64,000 nucleotides of DNA from Gammaproteobacteria bacterium (GTDB lineage Bacteria; Pseudomonadota; Gammaproteobacteria; Competibacterales; Competibacteraceae), in the NCBI GenBank assembly GCA_024235035.1, contig JACKNE010000012.1, positions 62,001 to 126,000 on the forward strand, written 5' to 3'. Below, in pieces: positions 38,789 to 47,241 of this stretch (within the stretch, counting starts at the first letter, position 1; each line of letters begins with the position of its first letter). The notes below the pieces were generated by a model that saw only the letters and a list, made by a program, of their open reading frames with translations, did no database searches and had not been told where the DNA came from. The position numbers were made by a program, and so were the translations under genes.

Positions 38789-39998
38789 CCTCTTGCATGG
38801 AAGGCATTCGCTCTCCTTGCGGGAGAAGGGATTGATCGGCAAGATTAATGCCTTCTCTTAACGCCGCCAGCAGAGCATCCACTTGATCGGTCGTATGCGC
38901 TGCCGACAGGGAAATTCGCAAGCGGGCCGTACCGGTAGGCACCGTCGGCGGGCGGATGGCTGGAACCCACAAATGGTTCATGAGCAGCCGCTCCGCCAGG
39001 GCCATCGCCGCTTGATTGTCACCGATCACCAGGGGTTGAATCGCCGTCGGCGACGGCAACAATCGCCACGGCAGACCTCTCAGCCCCGCACGCAGCCGCA
39101 CGATCAAATCTTGCAGATGGGCGCGCCGATCGTCGCCCGCAACAATCAGCTTCAGACTGGCCGACAAGGCCGCCGCGATCACCGGACTGGAGGCGGTGGT
39201 GAAGATATAGGGTCGCCCACGCTGCATTAACCACTCGATCACCCGGTGGTCACCGGCGACGAATGCGCCGGAAACGCCGGCTGCCTTGCCCAGAGTACCC
39301 ATCAGGATCAGGCGTGGTGATGCGGGAAGGGCAAAATGAGCCAGACTGCCTCGCCCACCGGGACCCAGGACACCGAAACCATGGGCGTCATCGATCACCA
39401 GCCAGGCATCGAAACGCTCGGCCAACTCCAGTAATTCCGGTAACGGCGCCAGATCACCGTCCATGCTGAACACCGCATCGGTCAGGATCAGCTTGCGCCG
39501 TGCTCGACTGCGCGCCAACCGGTCGGCCAGCCAATCTAAATCGATATGCGGATAGCGAATATGTTCGGCCCGCGCCAGCAGAGCGGCGTCGATCAGTGAG
39601 GCATGATTGAGCCGATCGGCGAAAATCGCGTCATGGCGCTCGACCAGCGCCGGTACGATCGCTAGGTTGGCCATGTAGCCAGTGGTGAAATACAACGCCC
39701 GTTCCCGACCGACAAAATGCGCCAAGCGCTCTTCCAATTCGGCATGGGGGCGCAAATGGCCGCTGACGACGTGCGAAGCGCCGCTGCCAACGCCCCAACG
39801 TGCGGCGGCTTGCTGAACCACGGCAATCAGGGTTGGATGATTGGCTAGTCCGAGGTAATCGTTGCTGCAAAAGGCGGTAAAGCGCTGGCCATCGATGACC
39901 GCTTCCGGGCCACAGGGCGCATCCAGCGTCCGACGCCGGCGCGTCAAATTCTCAACCGCCAGTCGGGCAAGACCGGTTTCCAGTTCATCCCAGATCAT
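38778..39998 (-). CDS. bioF: 8-amino-7-oxononanoate synthase
   Basis: PLP enzyme that condenses pimeloyl-ACP with L-alanine. It has 406 residues. Conserved segments are FCSNDYLGLANHPTLIAVVQQAA, GVGSGASHVVSGHLRPHAELEERLA, FTTGYMANLAIV, WLVIDDAHGFGVLGPGGRGSL and the PLP lysine in LMGTLGKAAGVSGAFVAG. The C-terminal AIQPLVIGDN and VPAIRPPTVPTGTARLRISLSAAHT are also typical. Its start overlaps the bioA stop by four bases, so it is translationally coupled to bioA. Confidence 0.96.
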   Translation of the reverse strand: MIWDELETGLARLAVENLTRRRRTLDAPCGPEAVIDGQRFTAFCSNDYLGLANHPTLIAVVQQAAARWGVGSGASHVVSGHLRPHAELEERLAHFVGRERALYFTTGYMANLAIVPALVERHDAIFADRLNHASLIDAALLARAEHIRYPHIDLDWLADRLARSRARRKLILTDAVFSMDGDLAPLPELLELAERFDAWLVIDDAHGFGVLGPGGRGSLAHFALPASPRLILMGTLGKAAGVSGAFVAGDHRVIEWLMQRGRPYIFTTASSPVIAAALSASLKLIVAGDDRRAHLQDLIVRLRAGLRGLPWRLLPSPTAIQPLVIGDNQAAMALAERLLMNHLWVPAIRPPTVPTGTARLRISLSAAHTTDQVDALLAALREGINLADQSLLPQGERMPSMQEDEH

Positions 39999-41344
39999 CC
40001 CAAGGCCGCGTCCAAGGCCGCGACCGCCCGCTCTGCAAGCAACGCCGCTTCATCATCATCGAGAATATAGGGTGGCATGAAATACACCGTTGTACCGAGT
40101 GGGCGCAGGAAGATTTCTCGCGCCAGCGCTTCGCGATAGAAGCGTAGCCGAAAATCGGGATGATCGGTCTCGATATCCGCGGCCCAGATCATGCCGCACC
40201 GGCGGAAATGCCGGGTCTGCGGATGATGCGCCAGGGGAGCGAGCAACACCGTCAACTGCTCGGCAAATGATCGGTTGCGTTCCAGAACGCGCTCCTCGGC
40301 AAAAATATCCAGGGTGGCCAACGCCGCCCGGCAGGCCAGCGGATTACCAGTGAAGGAATGGGAATGCAGGAAGCCACGGGTCACTGTATCGTCGTAGAAG
40401 GCGGCATAGACTGCGTCGGTGGTCAACGCTACGGACAACGGGAGATAGCCACTGGTCAGACCCTTGGACAGGCAGAGAAAATCGGGGCGAATGCTGGCCT
40501 GCTCATGGGCGAACAATGTGCCGGTGCGGCCAAATCCGACCATGATTTCGTCGGCGATCAAATGAATCTGATAACGGTCACACAGGGTGCGGGCCAGTCG
40601 CAGATACTCGGGATCGTACATCACCATCCCACCCGCGCCCTGCACCAGTGGCTCGACGATCAGGGCGGCGACCGAAGCATGGTGCTCGATCAACACCGCT
40701 TCCAACCCTGCCGCGGCCCGGTGGGCGACATCAGCGGCGCTTTCTCCGTCCGTTGCCTGACGAGCATCGGGAGACGGGACCGTAATGGCATGCCGCATCA
40801 GCGGCCCATAGGCTTCCTTGTAAAGCTCGACATCACCGACTCCCAGTGTCCCTAGGGTTTCACCGTGATAGCTGCCGGTCAGGCAAAGGAACTGGTTTTT
40901 CCCTGGTTGGTCCTGGTTACGCCAATAGTGCGACGACATTTTCAGTGCGATTTCCACTGCCGAGGAGCCATCCGAGGCATAGAAGCAGTGACCCAGCGCG
41001 CCGTTGGTCAGCGCCGACAGCCGTTCCGACAGTTCGATCACCGGCGCGTGAGTGAAACCGGCTAGAATGACATGCTCCAGCCGATCCAGTTGCTCGCGAA
41101 TGGCTGCATTGATGCGTGGGTTGGCATGACCAAACAGATTGACCCACCAGGAACCGATGGCGTCCAAATATCGCCGTCCCTCGAAATCATACAACCACGC
41201 GCCCTGGCCACGGGCGACCGGCACCAGCGGCAAAACGCCGCTGTCGTGCCATTTCATCTGGGTGCAAGGATGCCAAACGGCATTCAAGCTGCGGGTCAGC
41301 CAGTCGGCGTTGGTCGCCATCGCCAGTGAGCCGCTTTCAGCCAT
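39995..41344 (-). CDS. bioA: Adenosylmethionine-8-amino-7-oxononanoate aminotransferase
   Basis: PLP aminotransferase forming 7,8-diaminopelargonate from KAPA with AdoMet as amino donor. I use the ATG at 41344 (MAESGSLAMATNADWLTRS); one at 41320 is also plausible. The protein shows VWHPCTQMKWHD, YLDAIGSWWVNLFGHANPRINAAI, FYASDGSSAVEIALKMS, LTGSYHGETLGTLGVGD, LIADEIMVGFGRTGTLFAHE and the PLP lysine in LCLSKGLTSGYLPLSV. The start lies inside the last bases of the DHH phosphoesterase gene (overlap 8 bases), so the two are probably translated from one mRNA. Confidence 0.96.
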   Translation of the reverse strand: MAESGSLAMATNADWLTRSLNAVWHPCTQMKWHDSGVLPLVPVARGQGAWLYDFEGRRYLDAIGSWWVNLFGHANPRINAAIREQLDRLEHVILAGFTHAPVIELSERLSALTNGALGHCFYASDGSSAVEIALKMSSHYWRNQDQPGKNQFLCLTGSYHGETLGTLGVGDVELYKEAYGPLMRHAITVPSPDARQATDGESAADVAHRAAAGLEAVLIEHHASVAALIVEPLVQGAGGMVMYDPEYLRLARTLCDRYQIHLIADEIMVGFGRTGTLFAHEQASIRPDFLCLSKGLTSGYLPLSVALTTDAVYAAFYDDTVTRGFLHSHSFTGNPLACRAALATLDIFAEERVLERNRSFAEQLTVLLAPLAHHPQTRHFRRCGMIWAADIETDHPDFRLRFYREALAREIFLRPLGTTVYFMPPYILDDDEAALLAERAVAALDAALG

Positions 41345-42263
41345 CCTGATTGATATGGGCAATCAATTCGGCCAATACGGCGTCTGCCTGATCGTGATCG
41401 ATTTGGCAAGTACCGGCATTTTCGTGGCCGCCCCCGCCATGGCGCAACATCAATTCACCGATATTGGTCTTGGACGTCCGGTTCAGAATCGACTTGCCCG
41501 TGGCAAACACCGTGTTCTGTTTCTGAAAACCCCACATGACATGCATGGAAATATTGGTTTCCGGGAATAACGCATAAATCATAAAACGATTGGTCGCCCA
41601 GATAGTTTCCTCGTTGCGCAGATCCAGAACCACCAGATTGCCATGGATTGTGCTACAGCGCTGGATTTGTTCCTTGGCTTTGGGCGCATGTTCGAAATAG
41701 ATCCCTACTCGTTCCTGTACATCCGGCAATTGCAGAATGTCATCAATGTCATGGCTGCGGCAATAGTCGATGAGATTCATCATCAACTGGTAGTTGGAAA
41801 TCCGGAAAGTGTGAAATCGTCCTAAACCGGTGCGGGCGTCCATGAGAAACGAGAGCAATTCCCAGCCTTTGGGTTCAAGGATGTCCTCCCTGGAAAATTG
41901 CGCAGAATCCGCCTTGTCCACCGCAACCATCATGGCATCGCTGATGGCGGAGAAGCGGGCCTTGCCACCGTAGTAATCGAACACGACCCGCGCCGCCGAC
42001 GGCGCGTTAGGGTCGATGATATGATTGTCGTGCTCTTCGTTGCGCAGGACTTCCGAAGAATGGTGATCGAACGCGAGATGTACGCCAGGCACGTAAGGCA
42101 GATTGGTGGTGATATCGCGACCGCTGATCTCAATCTTGCCATCCTGCATGTCCTTGGGATGCACGAATTTGATATCGTCGATCAGTTTCAGCTCATTCAG
42201 TAAAACCGCGCAGACCAAGCCATCCATGTCGCTGCGCGTGACCAAGCGGAATTTATCAGTCAT
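41337..42263 (-). CDS. DHH-family phosphoesterase
   Basis: Predicted metal-dependent phosphoesterase of the DHH/DHHA1 superfamily (NrnA, RecJ and exopolyphosphatase-like enzymes); 308 residues. Motif I is RSDMDGLVCAVLLNEL (Asp12, Asp14), then VHPKDMQDGKIEISGRDITTNLPYVPG, and the signature DHHSSEVLRNEEH near residue 66. Motif IV is in MMVAVDKADSAQF. The C-terminal substrate-binding motif is MLRHGGGGHENAGTCQIDHDQA. The real substrate cannot be told; nanoRNA, a cyclic dinucleotide breakdown product and pAp are all possible. It lies between bioB and bioA on the same strand and overlaps the bioA start, although no known biotin step needs such an enzyme. Confidence 0.88.
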   Translation of the reverse strand: MTDKFRLVTRSDMDGLVCAVLLNELKLIDDIKFVHPKDMQDGKIEISGRDITTNLPYVPGVHLAFDHHSSEVLRNEEHDNHIIDPNAPSAARVVFDYYGGKARFSAISDAMMVAVDKADSAQFSREDILEPKGWELLSFLMDARTGLGRFHTFRISNYQLMMNLIDYCRSHDIDDILQLPDVQERVGIYFEHAPKAKEQIQRCSTIHGNLVVLDLRNEETIWATNRFMIYALFPETNISMHVMWGFQKQNTVFATGKSILNRTSKTNIGELMLRHGGGGHENAGTCQIDHDQADAVLAELIAHINQDG

Positions 42264-42359
42264 CAGTGACTCCGTTTACAGAGGATTTAGACGGCAGGCG
42301 CTCTACGAGTATAGCGGGCCAATGGCCCGTTGGAGCCGGTGGCGCGCCGACTTTGTCCC

Positions 42360-43352
42360 TCAGACGCCATATAAACCCAGTTTCTTGAACAACACGTTGT
42401 CGTAGGGCGTCTGTGGATTGCTGGTCGTCAGCAGATGATCACCGTAGAAAATCGAGTTAGCACCCGCCAGGAAACACAATGCCTGTTCGGCTTCGCCCAT
42501 CTGTTCCCTTCCAGCAGACAGGCGCACGTAGCTGTGCGGCATGGTGATGCGGGCGGCGGCGATAGTGCGGGCAAACTCAAAAATATCGATCGGATTGCTG
42601 TTGGCCAGCGGGGTACCGGGGATTGGCACCAGATTGTTGATCGGCACCGATTCCGGTGGTGGATCAAGATTGGCCAGTTTGGCGATCAATCCGGCGCGGT
42701 GCTGGCGTGTTTCGCCCATGCCGACGATGCCGCCGCTACAAACCTTTAAGCCGGCCTCACGCACACTCTGCAAGGTATCCAGCCGGTCCTGGTAGGTGTG
42801 AGTGGTAACGACATCTCCGTAAAACTCTGGAGCTGTATCGAGATTATGGTTGTAGTAATCCAGCCCGGCTTCTTTCAATTGTTCAGCTTGACCGTCCTTG
42901 AGAATCCCCAGAGTGACGCAAGTCTCCAGTCCGAGTGCCTTGACGGCGCTGACCATCTCCATGACCGCCGGTAAATCTTTCTCCTTAGGGCCGCGCCAGG
43001 CGGCGCCCATGCAAAATCGGCCAGCACCTTGTTCCTTCGCTGCCTTGGCCGCCGCCAGCACTTCCTCGGTAGATAACAGGCGCTGCGTCTCCAACCCAGT
43101 CTGGTAACGTTTGGACTGCGAGCAATAGCCACAATCTTCCGAGCAGTTACCGGTCTTGATCGATAGCAGGGTCGAACGTTGCACCGCATTGGGATCGAAA
43201 TTTTCACGCAGGACCTGCTGCGCCCGAAACAGCAAGTCGGCGAAGGGCAACTCGAAGAGCGCCAGCACCGTATCCACGGTCCAGGTCGGGTTGCGGAAAA
43301 TCGGTTGCTGCGTAGGCGAAAGCGGTTGGGAAAGGATCGCTGGATTGTTCAT
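42360..43352 (-). CDS. bioB: Biotin synthase
   Basis: Radical AdoMet enzyme that inserts sulfur into dethiobiotin. It has 330 residues. The 4Fe-4S motif CSEDCGYC (CxxxCxxC) is present in [20 protein letters not shown]. Other segments are [76 protein letters not shown] and the C-terminal Arg block [16 protein letters not shown] for the 2Fe-2S cluster. It is the first gene of the biotin cluster, 96 bases before the DHH gene. I saw no BirA-type operator upstream. Confidence 0.97.
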   Translation of the reverse strand: MNNPAILSQPLSPTQQPIFRNPTWTVDTVLALFELPFADLLFRAQQVLRENFDPNAVQRSTLLSIKTGNCSEDCGYCSQSKRYQTGLETQRLLSTEEVLAAAKAAKEQGAGRFCMGAAWRGPKEKDLPAVMEMVSAVKALGLETCVTLGILKDGQAEQLKEAGLDYYNHNLDTAPEFYGDVVTTHTYQDRLDTLQSVREAGLKVCSGGIVGMGETRQHRAGLIAKLANLDPPPESVPINNLVPIPGTPLANSNPIDIFEFARTIAAARITMPHSYVRLSAGREQMGEAEQALCFLAGANSIFYGDHLLTTSNPQTPYDNVLFKKLGLYGV

Positions 43353-43514
43353 AGGCTGTGGTTTCCAGGGAGGGTTCTAAAAGATTCCGACGGGTTGCTT
43401 AAGATAACATTCTCGGCCTGAAAAACCACGCCACGTTTGCCTGGGTCACCAGTCCTTGAGCTGCCGAATGCCTAGAATGTTTTTACTCAACGGGTGAGCA
43501 GATAGAGAAATCTA

Positions 43515-43570
43515 CTACTCCACCCATTCTAGATGTAGGTGGGCGCTGAGCGTAGCTCAACCAATTTTAT
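43515..43570. repeat. Dispersed palindromic repeat, copy 1
   Basis: Contains CTCCACCCA, then GATGTAGGTGGGCGCTGAG and CGTAGCTCAACCAA. A closely similar stretch occurs at 63941-64000 with the same order of blocks. The core can fold (GCTGAGCGTAGC with outer TTGG/CCAA pairing in copy 2). This is of the REP-like type found between genes in many gammaproteobacteria. Confidence 0.75.
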
Positions 43571-43799
43571 AATTTCAAGAGGTTGGACTTCGTTCCTCAG
43601 TTCTTAGTTTGGTCAAACACTACCAGAATGGATGGGCCACAATGGCTGGGATAGGAAGTCAATGTGGTTACCGGAATGGGAGTTTTCGTATGAAAAGTAT
43701 GCTGAATCCATGGTAAAAGCGATGATCATCATCATTATTTCTGTGTATTTTGGTACAAGCTGCTGAAAGTGCTTTACCAATTTGCACGCCGAGTCAATC

Positions 43800-43829
43800 G
43801 CAAATGATCGTATGTAGAAGATCATTTGC
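43800..43829. repeat. Perfect 10-bp inverted repeat
   Basis: GCAAATGATC (43800-43809), ten bases, GATCATTTGC (43820-43829). It is followed on the plus strand by a moderately T-rich stretch, so it could be a weak terminator, an operator, or a mobile-element remnant. It lies in the low-GC gap before the coupled gene pair. Confidence 0.6.
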
Positions 43830-44038
43830 TTGATTCGTTTTTCTATTGTCAATAATTCGGATAGTTTCGAAGCCATTAAATCAAGAGGTTGAGGTTTTGA
43901 AAAGGAATTAAATCCATGTCAGGGGGTTACCCTAACGGGCAAAAAGCCTAACTTGTTTATTTTTATCGATATTAAATATGGAAACCCACTAAAAACAGTC
44001 CGAAGTGTTGTTACTGTGAGTGTGATGGAAATATATTC

Positions 44039-44245
44039 ATGAAGAGCCTAACTTCCTTAGAGTTGGCAAATTATTTGCTAAGTGTGGATTTAGGCGAGGC
44101 GCGGCAGGTTTTTCAGCACCTTAGTGAAGTTGTCTCTCGTTTCTACGCTCAGGCCAGCTTGGCGTATCGCCAACAAGATCATTCCATCCTCGACAATTTA
44201 GGTGTGTATCTATGGCCTTCAATTTTCTACGCGGTAGACAAATGA
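44039..44245 (+). CDS. Small helical protein, first gene of a coupled pair
   Basis: A 68-residue protein I do not recognise. The sequence looks mostly helical (SLELANYLLSVDLGEARQVFQHLSEVVSRFYAQASLAYRQQ), with an acidic/hydrophobic pattern and a more hydrophobic end (LGVYLWPSIFYAVDK). The ATG at 44039 has GGAA about 10 bases upstream. Its TGA overlaps the ATG of the next gene in the form ATGA, so the two are very likely translated together. Lower G+C than neighbours suggests transfer. It might be a partner, chaperone or inhibitor of the following protein; that is inference from the arrangement alone. Confidence 0.6.
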   Translation: MKSLTSLELANYLLSVDLGEARQVFQHLSEVVSRFYAQASLAYRQQDHSILDNLGVYLWPSIFYAVDK

Positions 44246-44799
44246 TCATTCACGATCCTCGATTAAATAACCCTAATACCAATCCTCCTACTCCCTTGCG
44301 CCCACCTGCGGCCATGAACGTTTGGACTGTTTCATTGACCGACAGCGCCGACCATATTATCGGCTGGGCGGCTAGCGTCGCTAAAGGCGATTCGGGGACC
44401 AATCAGTTGGACGCCTTGCATTTCATGGCCCACGGCTCTGTCGGTGGCATGCAGATTGGCGCTGGCAACTTCGGCTGGAAGAATATCGATCTTTTTAAGA
44501 AATTGAACGGGCGTATCAAAGGCGCCATCATCTTTTTTTCCTGTCAGGTCGGCGGCGAACAGGCTCATCATAGCCTGTCCTATTCTCTGACTTTCGGTAA
44601 CGTCGTCGCGCACCACGCCCAGTGCAAGGTATTAACCTGCAAAGTCAACCAGATCTATAGCTGGACTCCGGGGGTCAATGTCATTGATTTTGGCGAATTC
44701 GAGAATATTGTATATCTCTACACTCCAGGAGGTAATCCTAAGGTGCTGAATTACAGCGGAAAATCAAAAGCTGATCTCAATAGCATCATCTTTGGTTGA
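44242..44799 (+). CDS. DUF4347-like protein with a His/Cys motif
   Basis: A 185-residue protein from the ATG at 44242, which overlaps the upstream stop (ATGA); an in-frame ATG at 44212 would give ten more residues. The core reads LDALHFMAHGSVGGMQIG, then IDLFKKLNGRIKGAIIFFSCQVGGEQAHHS. The spacing of an HG motif at the end of one strand and SC at the end of a later strand resembles DUF4347 domains and, more distantly, the His/Cys dyad of caspase-like (clan CD) folds. DUF4347 usually sits at the N-terminus of huge surface proteins; here it stands alone with a small coupled partner. I see no signal peptide. Function is unknown; peptidase activity is a hypothesis. Confidence 0.6.
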   Translation: MIIHDPRLNNPNTNPPTPLRPPAAMNVWTVSLTDSADHIIGWAASVAKGDSGTNQLDALHFMAHGSVGGMQIGAGNFGWKNIDLFKKLNGRIKGAIIFFSCQVGGEQAHHSLSYSLTFGNVVAHHAQCKVLTCKVNQIYSWTPGVNVIDFGEFENIVYLYTPGGNPKVLNYSGKSKADLNSIIFG

Positions 44800-44943
44800 C
44801 TTTCACTGCCTTGCTGGTCTTCAACGACACTCTCATCGGTTAATCGCTGAATTCAAATCACCCTGGCGCGCTGCCTGTTTGCCAAAAGGCGGGCGCCATC
44901 TCGCCTTTCCGATGAGGAGGATGACGCATCGTTTCTTGGATTA

Positions 44944-45585
44944 TCAGGCTGACCCTTTCCTTGGAAACGGCGGCTGGCCGTTTTGATCGCTATTCGTTGA
45001 GTCATCAGTCTTATCCTGAAACTCCACCTTATCGTAGATTTCCGCCAGCGCCAGTTCGCAGTCGATCGAACGCAATGACAGCTTATTTTCCAGTCCGTGA
45101 CTTTCCGTCAACAGCCATTGCCGATCCGATTGCCGCTGGTAGGACTCGACATGCGGTCGATGTTGCGCAATCAACACATACTCGACCAATGACTCCAGCT
45201 TGCGGTAATGCTCGAACTTCCGGCCTCGGTCATAAGCCTCAGTGGAGTCCGACAGCACCTCGATGATCAGGGTCGGATTCAGCAAGGTGTCCAGATGCGT
45301 GTCGTCGAATTCCGCCTTACCGCAAACCACAACCAGATCGGGATAGGTATAGAGTCCCGTCGGGCTAACCTTGACTCGCATATCGTTCGCGTAGAGTTTG
45401 CAGGGGCGCTTTTTGAGTTGCTGCCGAATTTCCGATCCGGCATTGATAACGATCAGGTTATGAGGCTCACTGGCGCCGGTCATGGCGAAGATTTCGCCAT
45501 CGAAGTATTCACTCTTGAAATCGGCGCTGCGTTCGAGGGTAAGATAGTCCTCGGGAGTCAGATGGGGTTTGGGTTGCAGGGGCAT
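44944..45585 (-). CDS. Uma2 family (DUF820) putative endonuclease
   Basis: Predicted PD-(D/E)XK-fold nuclease of the Uma2 family; 213 residues. Typical segments are LTPEDYLTLERSADFKSEYFDGEIFAMTG, ASEPHNLIVINAGSEIRQQL, CKLYANDMRVKV and YTYPDLVVVCGKAEF. Then comes LNPTLIIEVLSDSTEAYDRGRKFEHYRKLESLVEYVLI, in which the Asp of YPDLVVV and the Glu of IIEVLS are the expected catalytic acids. Such genes are abundant in cyanobacteria and some proteobacteria and are often mobile; their role is not settled. It sits alone, convergent with the coupled pair. Confidence 0.85.
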   Translation of the reverse strand: MPLQPKPHLTPEDYLTLERSADFKSEYFDGEIFAMTGASEPHNLIVINAGSEIRQQLKKRPCKLYANDMRVKVSPTGLYTYPDLVVVCGKAEFDDTHLDTLLNPTLIIEVLSDSTEAYDRGRKFEHYRKLESLVEYVLIAQHRPHVESYQRQSDRQWLLTESHGLENKLSLRSIDCELALAEIYDKVEFQDKTDDSTNSDQNGQPPFPRKGSA

Positions 45586-45725
45586 GGCAAGGTCTCCAAG
45601 GGTCGGTAGCGTTTCAAATGCTCACGGCACCAACCGCCGCCGGTTGGATTCCGGGAACGGGTATTCCATGTGGCAGGCAGCGGCGCGGGCGATTGATTCG
45701 CTACAACGCTGGGCGATCATCCATT

Positions 45726-47087
45726 TTACACTGCATCGTTTCCCCGGTGACGCCGGCTATTCAAGCCATCGTTCAACTGATACCAGTCCACTTTGCGGGT
45801 TAGCACCATCGTTAGCGCCAGGAAGCCGAATAAGGTGCATGAGCCGGCCAGTAGCGCGTAATCCTCCAAACTGATCAGTACGTACAGGATACCGAGCACC
45901 CCGCCGAGCAGCGCACCGAAGCCCAGGCCCCAGACCATTCCGCCCAATACATGGATTAAATAATAACTCACCAGTGCTACACAACCGACAGTAGCGATCG
46001 CATAGGCTGGCGCAAAGCCAATATGTTCGGATAAGGACAGCAGTAACAGGTAGAACAGCACCAACGCGGCGCCGGTCAGTCCGTATTGCAAGGGATGGAT
46101 CGCCAGCCGCTTGAGCACCTCGAACAGGAAGAAAGCGGTGAAGCTCAGACCGATGAACAGCAATCCATATTTGAGCGCCCGGTCACTTTGCACATAGCTG
46201 TCGGCGGGTTCGATGAAACGGACTCCGATCAATCCGTCCAGGTGCTGGTTATTACGCAACCAAGTATTGAGATGATAGTCCATATTGGTCGCCAACCGGG
46301 TGGTGGACCAGGCGGCGGTAAAGCCTTCAGGCGTGACCTCACGCGCTTCCGGCAGAAATTGACCAAAGAAACTGGGATGCGGCCAGCCGCCGCGCATGGC
46401 GATGCGGGTAGCGTCGCCGACCGGAGCCATGCTGATGGACTGGGTGCCGCGCAAATCGAGCGAGAAGGTGAAATCCGCTGTCCAGGATTGCTGCGGGTCG
46501 AGGCCATGCAGGCGGGCTTGAATGCCATTGGCCATCTGTTCTTCGCCTGTGCCGGGTAAGAAATCCAGGCGTTGTTCCGCCCAGTGTAACGCCGGCGCCC
46601 GCAGAATGCCGCGTGGATCGCTGATGCCGATGACCAGGCGCGGTTCACCATAGAGGATTTGCTCATTCGGACCGAATTGGATCGGCGCGCCTTCAGCAGC
46701 GAAACGGCCCTTGAAGGTGAGGTTGGCGCCGAAGACTACCGCTTGATAAAGACCGCGCCGAACCGGTTCGGTATGCAAACCGGTTTGGATTTCCAGTTCA
46801 GCGGGCAGCAAGAATAGCCGATCTGAGCTGCGCTTCTCGACCTCGACCATCTTCTCCGTGTCCTGGTCCGCTGGTTTCAAGGTCTTGACGATGCGGGTAT
46901 AGGGAACGACTAGCACCGGTCCGATCAGCACCTGATCGCGAGCGGTGGAAGCAGCAATTTCGGCGACGACCCCGTCCCGGCGGGCCATCCGTTCGCTGAC
47001 CAGGAAACTGATTCGGGCCAGACCCATCGCGAGCACCAGCGTGACCAGAAAAATCAGGACGATTTTGACAAACAGGCCGTATTTCAT
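45726..47087 (-). CDS. creD: Inner membrane protein CreD
   Basis: CreD-family membrane protein, 453 residues. An N-terminal transmembrane helix (IVLIFLVTLVLAMGLARISFLV) is followed by a periplasmic region of about 270 residues with the family segments ARRDGVVAEIAASTARDQVLIGPVLVVPY and FLLPAELEIQTGLHTEPVRRGLYQAVVFGANLTFKG. About five to six helices lie at the C-terminus (LKYGLLFIGLSFTAFFLFEVL, then ALVLFYLLLLSLSEHIGFAPAYAIA). In E. coli creD is induced by the CreBC two-component system and affects envelope integrity. Here neither creB nor creC is adjacent; creA is 3.8 kb away. Confidence 0.92.
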   Translation of the reverse strand: MKYGLFVKIVLIFLVTLVLAMGLARISFLVSERMARRDGVVAEIAASTARDQVLIGPVLVVPYTRIVKTLKPADQDTEKMVEVEKRSSDRLFLLPAELEIQTGLHTEPVRRGLYQAVVFGANLTFKGRFAAEGAPIQFGPNEQILYGEPRLVIGISDPRGILRAPALHWAEQRLDFLPGTGEEQMANGIQARLHGLDPQQSWTADFTFSLDLRGTQSISMAPVGDATRIAMRGGWPHPSFFGQFLPEAREVTPEGFTAAWSTTRLATNMDYHLNTWLRNNQHLDGLIGVRFIEPADSYVQSDRALKYGLLFIGLSFTAFFLFEVLKRLAIHPLQYGLTGAALVLFYLLLLSLSEHIGFAPAYAIATVGCVALVSYYLIHVLGGMVWGLGFGALLGGVLGILYVLISLEDYALLAGSCTLFGFLALTMVLTRKVDWYQLNDGLNSRRHRGNDAV

Positions 47088-47241
47088 TGGGAGAACCCCC
47101 TGTGTGGAATAAACAGGGTTAGGCTAATCCGCCTTTTTGTCGTCATGATGCGCCAATCGTGAGGGAAGTAAGAAGATTGGGTGAAGCGATAGTTTTTTCC
47201 AACCGGGTCAACCGACATGCAGATTGGTCAACGAAATGTAT

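Larger units (their letters stand above)
43353..44038. other. Gap of nearly 700 bases, AT-rich, with a dispersed repeat and an inverted repeat
   Basis: No gene can be supported here. The first part should hold the bioB promoter. At 43515-43570 lies a copy of a repeat also found at the end of the window, and at 43800-43829 a perfect ten-base inverted repeat. From about 43600 on the base use is clearly poorer in G and C than in flanking genes, which suggests imported or decayed DNA. An 87-codon frame on the minus strand (43613-43876) shows no recognisable features. Confidence 0.7.

Noticed and set aside
43613..43876. 87-codon minus-strand frame in the low-GC gap
   Set aside because: No motif, no start signal and no similarity I can recognise; likely chance in AT-rich DNA.
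44212..44241. Earlier start of the DUF4347-like gene (ATG at 44212)
   Set aside because: The ATG at 44242 forms a classical ATGA overlap with the upstream stop, so it is preferred, though not proven.
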